Below, piece by piece: positions 16,233 through 20,585 of a stretch of 20,585 nt of DNA. The stretch's first letter is position 1; each line of letters opens with the position of its first letter. A model generated the notes under the pieces. The model was not told the DNA's origin, made no database searches, and saw only the letters and a list, made by a program, of their open reading frames with translations. Where the stretch lies: assembly GCA_009774235.1 (NCBI GenBank), contig VSNJ01000062.1:1-20585 (forward strand). The letters run 5' to 3'. Position numbers and translations under genes: made by a program. Origin of the DNA: Lachnospiraceae bacterium. Its GTDB lineage: Bacteria; Bacillota; Clostridia; Lachnospirales; Lachnospiraceae.

Positions 16233-16640
16233 ATGCAAAGTGCAATAATGCCAGGTAAAATATCTTCTATAGATTATAAAAACGGATGTGCAGATGTGGT
16301 ATTTGATGGAATGGATGGCAATGTAAAAGCAGCATTGCCTTTTTTGTCTTTTGAATATAGTATGCCACAAACAGGCGATATGGTGCTTGTAGCTTTCCAG
16401 AAGTATAAAAACAGGGAACAGGGTTTTATCATAGGAAGGTATTATAATTCTTCAAATATACCACCAGAAGGTCTTGCTAAAGGTGATTACTATAAGAGGT
16501 TTTCGGAAAACACATTTTTAAGATATGATACAAAAAATGACATATTTTCTATAACAGCAGGTGGGATAAATATTAATGCAGATATAAAAAGCGGCGTATT
16601 AACCTTATCTGCAAAAAAGGTAATAATTTCCGAAGGGTAA
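16233..16640 (+). CDS. Baseplate spike protein V (gpV family)
   Basis: This forms the trimeric puncturing spike at the tail tip. The first 75 residues form an OB-like domain (MPGKISSIDYKNGCADVVFDG, then ALPFLSF, PQTGDMVLVAFQK, and GFIIGRYYNSSNIPP). A short beta-helix region follows (FLRYDTKNDIFSITAGGININADI and SGVLTLSAKKVIISEG). The start is uncertain: AGAGAGG lies at 16214-16220, so GTG at 16224, TTG at 16227 or ATG at 16233 are all possible. I do not see the apical H-x-H that holds iron in P2 gpV, so the tip may be capped another way. Confidence 0.87.
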   Translation: MQSAIMPGKISSIDYKNGCADVVFDGMDGNVKAALPFLSFEYSMPQTGDMVLVAFQKYKNREQGFIIGRYYNSSNIPPEGLAKGDYYKRFSENTFLRYDTKNDIFSITAGGININADIKSGVLTLSAKKVIISEG

Positions 16641-16661
16641 AAATATGAGAGGAGGCACTAT

Positions 16662-17411
16662 ATGGGCCAGGTAGGGCATTTTGGAGAGATTAAATTCTAT
16701 ACTAAAACTGGTAAAAAAGGAAAACCAAAGATGCAGTCCTTTAATGAGATGACGTGGAATACCTCTATAAATATTTCAGAACATAAACGTAATGGCAAGA
16801 AACCACTTGTGGAAGTAACATCAAGAAACCTTGACGAAATTGGCATGACAATCTATTTTATGGCTGAATATGGTGTTAAACCATGGAAAATGCTTTTAAA
16901 ATTGCGTTCTTATAACCTTAAAGCAAAAGTCTTTCCGTTGTTTATTGGCGGAAGGCGTGTTGGAAGTTTTAAATTTCTTATTACAAATATTTCAAATGAT
17001 ATGAAAGCATTTTACAAAAATGGAAAACTGACAGGTTTTGCGGCGCAGGTAACGTTTAAAGAGTATCCATATGTTAAAGGTAATTCTAAAAAGAAGAAAA
17101 CTATAAGTTCCAAAAAGAAGAAAAATAAAAAAAGTACATCTGGAAGTGGAATAAAAGATACTGGAACAGATAATAAAAAAACTGGAAAAAGTACATCTGG
17201 AAAAGATGATTCCAGCAGGATTAAAAAGGGATACCAGGTTTATGTGGTAAAAAAAGGGGATACATTATGGGATTTAGCGGCTAAATATTATGGAAAAGGC
17301 AGTAAATACGTAAAAATATATAATGCAAACAAATCTCCTTCAAAAGGTTTTGATACCATACATAATCCTGAAAAGATTTACCCAGGATGGGTAATAAAAA
17401 TACCTGGTTAG
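16662..17411 (+). CDS. gpU-like tail protein fused to a C-terminal LysM domain
   Basis: Two joined parts. Residues 1 to about 140 resemble P2 gpU, with FNEMTWNTSINISEH, NGKKPLVEVTSRNLDEIGMTIYF, GVKPWKMLLKLRSYNLKAKVFPLFIG and FAAQVTFKEYPYV. Residues about 195-249 are a LysM domain with YVVKKGDTLWDLAAKYYG, YVKIYNANK and IYPGWVIKIPG. Between them is a lysine/serine-rich linker (about 145-194) that contains a short repeated segment. AGAGGAGG upstream sets the start. In P2, gpU lies after the tape measure; here it is downstream of the spike gene. The LysM part probably acts as a structural clamp as in other contractile tails; peptidoglycan binding is an alternative. Confidence 0.87.
   Translation: MGQVGHFGEIKFYTKTGKKGKPKMQSFNEMTWNTSINISEHKRNGKKPLVEVTSRNLDEIGMTIYFMAEYGVKPWKMLLKLRSYNLKAKVFPLFIGGRRVGSFKFLITNISNDMKAFYKNGKLTGFAAQVTFKEYPYVKGNSKKKKTISSKKKKNKKSTSGSGIKDTGTDNKKTGKSTSGKDDSSRIKKGYQVYVVKKGDTLWDLAAKYYGKGSKYVKIYNANKSPSKGFDTIHNPEKIYPGWVIKIPG
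17129..17202 (+). repeat. 57-base spaced repeat in the gpU-LysM linker
   Basis: AAAAAGTACATCTGGAA occurs at 17129-17145 and again at 17186-17202. The 57-base spacing keeps frame (19 codons) and encodes K-S-T-S-G twice. Confidence 0.75.
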
Positions 17412-17421
17412 GAGGTGTAGC

Positions 17422-17700
17422 ATGATAATATTTAATGGCAGCAATGAAAATGCAGAAGATATTATTGAATGTGCTGGCACTATACTGTCAACCCCATATG
17501 CTTCCATGCCGTATATGCGTGATTTTGGCATTACTTCAGAAGCTTTTACAGACTTTAATAAAAGTGGTGATGGTGAATATTATACACAGGCAGTTGACCA
17601 GATTGAAGCGTGGGAAGAACGTGCATCCGTAAGCGAGATAACATGTATTACTGATAGCAGCATAATTAAACCGGAGGTGGTTTTAGAAGATGGCGAATAG
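17422..17700 (+). CDS. Baseplate wedge protein W (gp25-like)
   Basis: This short lysozyme-like-fold wedge protein (without enzyme activity in the family) links baseplate to the sheath end. The 92 residues are near the usual 100 to 140. Characteristic are the N-terminal helix, AGTILSTPYASMPYMRDFGI, where a short strand and R-D-F/Y-G motif recur throughout the gp25 family, and a helix with AVDQIEAWEERASVSEI. The P-E-V-V-L-E-D end is shorter than in some relatives. AGGAGGTG overlaps the preceding stop. The end overlaps gpJ by 11 bases. Confidence 0.88.
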   Translation: MIIFNGSNENAEDIIECAGTILSTPYASMPYMRDFGITSEAFTDFNKSGDGEYYTQAVDQIEAWEERASVSEITCITDSSIIKPEVVLEDGE

Positions 17701-18853
17701 TATTTCTGATTTAGACAGCCTTCCAGAAATAAACCTTCTTGAAGACCTTGGCATAACTCTTGAATTTTTACAAGAAGAAATGGTTGACGATTACCAGGAA
17801 AAATATGAGGAAATTACGGGAAAAGAAACTCTTTTATATCCAGGTAATCCTAAACGCCTTATGTTAAATGTAATCGCTGGCGAGATATACCAGGCATATG
17901 AGTATATGTCATACATTTTTAAACAAAACTTTATAAAATATATGGAGGAGGATGTTTTAAAAAACTGGGGAGCTACTTTAGGATTTTCAGGAAGCAATTT
18001 AAAACCTGCAGTCTGTACCCTTGAATTTGCTATAAATGATGTATTGGATTTTGATGTACATATTCCTGCTGGAACAGTTGTTACTGCTGGTGATGATGTA
18101 TATTTTTCAACTGATGCCAGTTGTGTCATTAAAGCAGGGGAAGCGTCCGTACAAGTTTCTGCAACTTGTACCAAGGAAGGCAGTGTAGGAAATAAATATA
18201 TGCCAGGACAATTAAATATAATGACAGAACCCATTTTAAATGTATCATCTGTAAGAAATATAGACACATCTGCTGGTGGCAGGGATGATTATACCCTAGA
18301 AGAAAGAAGGGAACTTACTTACATGTTTCCTTCTACATATTCAGCTGCGGGTCCAGAAGATGCATATGTATTTTTTACAAAGAATTTCAGCAATGATATT
18401 ATTTCTGTAAATGTTATTACAGACGATACGACAGCGACAGTTATTATTTATGTAATGCTATCAGAAGGAAGAGTCCCAGATGCAGATTATTGCCAAAAAG
18501 TCCTGGATTATCTCAAAGGACTTAAAAGACTTCCTGATACTGATAAAATTATAATAAAACCACCAGAGGTTATTTATTATGAGTTATCTGTAAAATATTA
18601 TATAGGTACTGAAAACAGGGATACAGAAAGCACGATTGTGAAATCCGTAATGGAAGCAGCACAGGATTTTGTATCTGGCAATTATGAAAGCATAGGATGT
18701 GACATTAATCCTGATGTATTTACAGGATATGCCAGGGTTGCAGGTGCTAAAAGACTGGAAATAACATCACCTGCATTTACTAAAATAAACCAGAACCAGA
18801 TAGCAATATGCTCTGGCACATCAGTTACTTATTGTGGACTGGAGGATACATAG
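17690..18853 (+). CDS. Baseplate assembly protein J (gpJ family)
   Basis: This is the wedge protein that forms the outer baseplate with gpW and gpI. The 387 residues match the family. Seen are the N-terminal helices (VIAGEIYQAYEYMSYIFKQNFIKYM), VLKNWGATLGF, the typical FDVHIPAGTVVTAG (about 122-135), AGGRDDYTLEERRELT and the central S-A-A-G-P-E-D-A-Y. The C-terminal part contains YYELSVKYYI and FVSGNYESIGCDINPD. GGAGGTGG lies before the ATG. It overlaps gpW and its stop is directly followed by gpI. Confidence 0.93.
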   Translation: MANSISDLDSLPEINLLEDLGITLEFLQEEMVDDYQEKYEEITGKETLLYPGNPKRLMLNVIAGEIYQAYEYMSYIFKQNFIKYMEEDVLKNWGATLGFSGSNLKPAVCTLEFAINDVLDFDVHIPAGTVVTAGDDVYFSTDASCVIKAGEASVQVSATCTKEGSVGNKYMPGQLNIMTEPILNVSSVRNIDTSAGGRDDYTLEERRELTYMFPSTYSAAGPEDAYVFFTKNFSNDIISVNVITDDTTATVIIYVMLSEGRVPDADYCQKVLDYLKGLKRLPDTDKIIIKPPEVIYYELSVKYYIGTENRDTESTIVKSVMEAAQDFVSGNYESIGCDINPDVFTGYARVAGAKRLEITSPAFTKINQNQIAICSGTSVTYCGLEDT

Positions 18854-19828
18854 ATGGAGTTAGGCGATAAAGATGTAACTTATATGTCACTGCCTCCCAA
18901 TTTCCAGACAGAAGAGAACTATGCTTTAGGGTATGCATTTGACCAGCAGGTAAAAAAACTTATGGAGGCAGCAAGAAACATACCTGTATGGACTAATCTT
19001 GATAATATCCCAGAAAAATATTACGACTACATGGCAGCATCAATAAGGGCTCCTTATTATTCAAGCCAGTATGATTCAGAAACACGGAAAGGAATATTAA
19101 AAAGTGCTTTCCAAGTATATATGTTCGCTGGAACATGTAGAGGTGTTGAAGAGCTTATCAGTAAGGTTTTTCTTGGAGCTGCCTTATTTGTCCCATGGTA
19201 TGAATATGGCGGTAAGGCTTTCCATTTTAGAATTTCCGTACATGGAAGCCCTGTAAGAGATACCCTAAATAAATTCAGGGAAATATTAAAGCGTGTTAAA
19301 GCTAAAAGGTCTGTACTTGATGCTATTGAATATATTATCAGTTTTAATATATATATACCAGAAAAAATGGATGTCCCCATTATGGAAATGAGGACATTTT
19401 TTCATTTCTGGGGCTGTGGCCTGCTGGATGGCTCAAGACTTCTGGATGGTTCTGTACTGTTGTGTGCCAGGAGAAGGTATAACCTGGTACCGTGGGTTAA
19501 ATACAGTGGGATAGAGATGCCAGTACATGTAATTGCAGATGTCCCAGCTGTTTTAATAAAAGGTGTCCTGTATCATGGCAGGCAGCAGGATATAAAGGCA
19601 GGTACAGCATACCAGTCTAGGGTAAATTTCTGGGAACATGCAGGCAACGGGCAGGCAGGATGCAAGACTGGTAAAACAAATATGAGCTTTAAAGCAGCAA
19701 TAGAAACCCATGAAAATATAGGGGAGATTTCAATAACATATAAAAGAAACCTGTGTTACCTTGACGGTTCTGTACCGCTTGACGGTTCAAAACTGCTTAA
19801 CGCATTTTATTTAGAAGAGGAGGTTTAA
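18854..19828 (+). CDS. Tail protein I (P2 gpI family), long form with DGS repeats
   Basis: This baseplate protein connects wedges to tail fibres. The first 180 residues match gpI: LPPNFQTEENYALGYAFDQQ, PVWTNLDNIPEKYYDYMAASIRAPYY, GTCRGVEELISKVFLGAALFVPWYEYGG and FRISVHGSPVRDTLNKFREILKRVKAKRSVLD. At 324 residues it is almost twice P2 gpI (176). The extra C-terminal half carries two similar elements, L-L-D-G-S-x-L-L-D-G-S (190-200) and L-D-G-S-x-x-L-D-G-S (303-312), flanking a beta-rich stretch. The ATG at 18854 follows the gpJ stop at once, which suggests translational coupling. Confidence 0.9.
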   Translation: MELGDKDVTYMSLPPNFQTEENYALGYAFDQQVKKLMEAARNIPVWTNLDNIPEKYYDYMAASIRAPYYSSQYDSETRKGILKSAFQVYMFAGTCRGVEELISKVFLGAALFVPWYEYGGKAFHFRISVHGSPVRDTLNKFREILKRVKAKRSVLDAIEYIISFNIYIPEKMDVPIMEMRTFFHFWGCGLLDGSRLLDGSVLLCARRRYNLVPWVKYSGIEMPVHVIADVPAVLIKGVLYHGRQQDIKAGTAYQSRVNFWEHAGNGQAGCKTGKTNMSFKAAIETHENIGEISITYKRNLCYLDGSVPLDGSKLLNAFYLEEEV

Positions 19829-19831
19829 CAA

Positions 19832-20215
19832 GTGGCAGAAAATGTAATTATTACAAAAAAAGCCAGGGAAAACCTGGTAAAAGCCAGGGCAGGTGCCATT
19901 GTTCTGCCTAAAATTACAGGCATGGCATTTGGTAATGGTGGAGTGGATGCAGATGGTGGTGTCATAACACCAGAAGAAGGACAGGCAGGGCTTGCCAGTG
20001 AAATTTTCCGTAAAGAGATTAATGGCTATGAGTTTACAGAAGACACCACATGCAGGTACAGCTGCACACTGGAAGAACAGGAATGTGCAGGGGAAGATAT
20101 AAGTGAAGTGGGGCTTTATGATGAAAACGGGGATATTGCCTGTATAAAGAATTTTAAAGCCAAAGGCAAGGATGGTGACATGGAGATGACATTCTACCTT
20201 GATGATGTATTTTAA
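19832..20215 (+). CDS. Tail-collar/fibre protein (DUF3751-like)
   Basis: A 127-residue protein starting at GTG (19832), 8 bases after GAGGAGG. It resembles the N-terminal domain of phage tail-collar fibre proteins: ITKKARENLVKARAGAIVLPKITGMAFGNGG, a helix with a following G-x-G turn, then a beta-rich part with SEVGLYDENGDIACIKNF. Family members attach to the baseplate near gpI and carry the fibre. Here it is a stand-alone domain and the fibre shaft is probably the next gene. Confidence 0.8.
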   Translation: MAENVIITKKARENLVKARAGAIVLPKITGMAFGNGGVDADGGVITPEEGQAGLASEIFRKEINGYEFTEDTTCRYSCTLEEQECAGEDISEVGLYDENGDIACIKNFKAKGKDGDMEMTFYLDDVF

Positions 20216-20229
20216 GAGGGGGGTGTGTT

Positions 20230-20585
20230 ATGAAAGATTATACAAGTAACAACCCTGTATTTTCAGGCACAGTAAGGATACCAGAACCAACAGATACAAA
20301 CCATGCAGATAATTTCAGCCCTGCTACAAAGCAGCTACTTGACAATGATACATGCCTGAAAAATGCCATAAACAAGAATGAAGCAATATCTACACTTGCG
20401 GCAGGAGAAACAAGTATTACATGTACCCTGGAAGGACTGGACAGCAACAGCAATATAAGTGTATATGCAGATGTCCCAGGTGTAGGGTATACAGATATAG
20501 TTGTTGACGGTGACAATGTAACAATAACGTTTGAAGCGCAGGAGCAGGATATACAAGTAAAGGTGGTGGTAGCAGATGGCATGGT
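20230..20585 (+). CDS. Fibre-like tail protein, 3' end beyond the window
   Basis: An ATG at 20230 follows AGAGGGGGGTGTG and opens a frame through the window end (118 codons plus two bases). The start NPVFSGTVRIPEPTDTNHADNF and QLLDNDTCLKNAI resembles the conserved N-terminus of fibre-like proteins from clostridial prophages (N-P-V-F-S-x-T-x-R, then x-P-T-D, H-A-D, L-L-x-N-D-x-x-L-K-N). Residues 54 onward form a beta-rich region (GETSITCTLEGLDS, NISVYADVPG, VDGDNVTITFEAQ) like an Ig or fibre-attachment fold. It could be a receptor-binding or shaft protein. Only the N-terminal portion can be seen, so length and role remain open. Confidence 0.75.
   Translation, partial: MKDYTSNNPVFSGTVRIPEPTDTNHADNFSPATKQLLDNDTCLKNAINKNEAISTLAAGETSITCTLEGLDSNSNISVYADVPGVGYTDIVVDGDNVTITFEAQEQDIQVKVVVADGM

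Noticed and set aside
1..20585. A defence system, toxin cargo, CRISPR array or diversity-generating retroelement in the window
   Set aside because: Every supported gene fits a virion structural role, with no gap large enough for cargo, and no arrays or reverse transcriptase seen.
1..20585. A tailocin (headless contractile particle) or extracellular injection system
   Set aside because: Terminase, portal, protease, decoration and capsid genes are all present, so this encodes a complete phage particle; only the terminase 5' damage would hinder packaging.

Overview
The window is a continuous block of late structural genes from a temperate contractile-tailed phage (myovirus morphology), most likely a prophage in an anaerobic Firmicute of the Clostridia/Lachnospiraceae type. 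The host guess rests on the AT-rich sequence, frequent AGG/AGA arginine codons, strong AGGAGG-type ribosome binding sites in front of almost every gene, and the resemblance of the proteins to clostridial prophage families. Every convincing gene is on the + strand. Genes are tightly packed, many with 1-11 base overlaps, and no intergenic gap exceeds about 50 bases. This suggests one late operon whose promoter, lysis and integration genes lie outside the window. I see no tRNA, CRISPR array, insertion sequence, promoter or rho-independent terminator.

Head module (about 1-8130). The order follows phage lambda: large terminase (gpA type), a small gpW-position protein, portal (gpB type), ClpP-fold prohead protease with an in-frame nested scaffold start (C/Nu3 arrangement), decoration protein (gpD type), major capsid protein (gpE type), a 61-residue protein in the FI position, a head-tail joining protein in the FII position, a gpZ-like protein and a probable tail terminator. 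The first roughly 110 bases hold the terminase N-terminal region in a broken reading frame.

Tail module (about 8130-19828). The order follows Mu, P2 and PBSX: a small Mu gp38-position protein, sheath, tube, tail assembly chaperone with a -1 frameshift site (T TTT TTA), a 1299-residue tape measure, gpX-like LysM protein, gpD-like hub, gpV-like spike, a gpU-like protein fused to a LysM domain, gp25/gpW-like, gpJ-like and gpI-like baseplate proteins.

Host-recognition module (19832 to the end). A tail-collar/fibre-type protein is followed by a second fibre-like gene cut off by the window edge.

Together these genes package DNA into a lambda-type capsid and attach it to a P2/Mu-type contractile tail, so the particle is a mosaic of two classical phage architectures. 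The least routine features are the frameshift site, the nested scaffold start, the extra C-terminal domain on the capsid protein, the gpU-LysM fusion, the repeats inside the tape measure and gpI proteins, and the damaged 5' end of the terminase.
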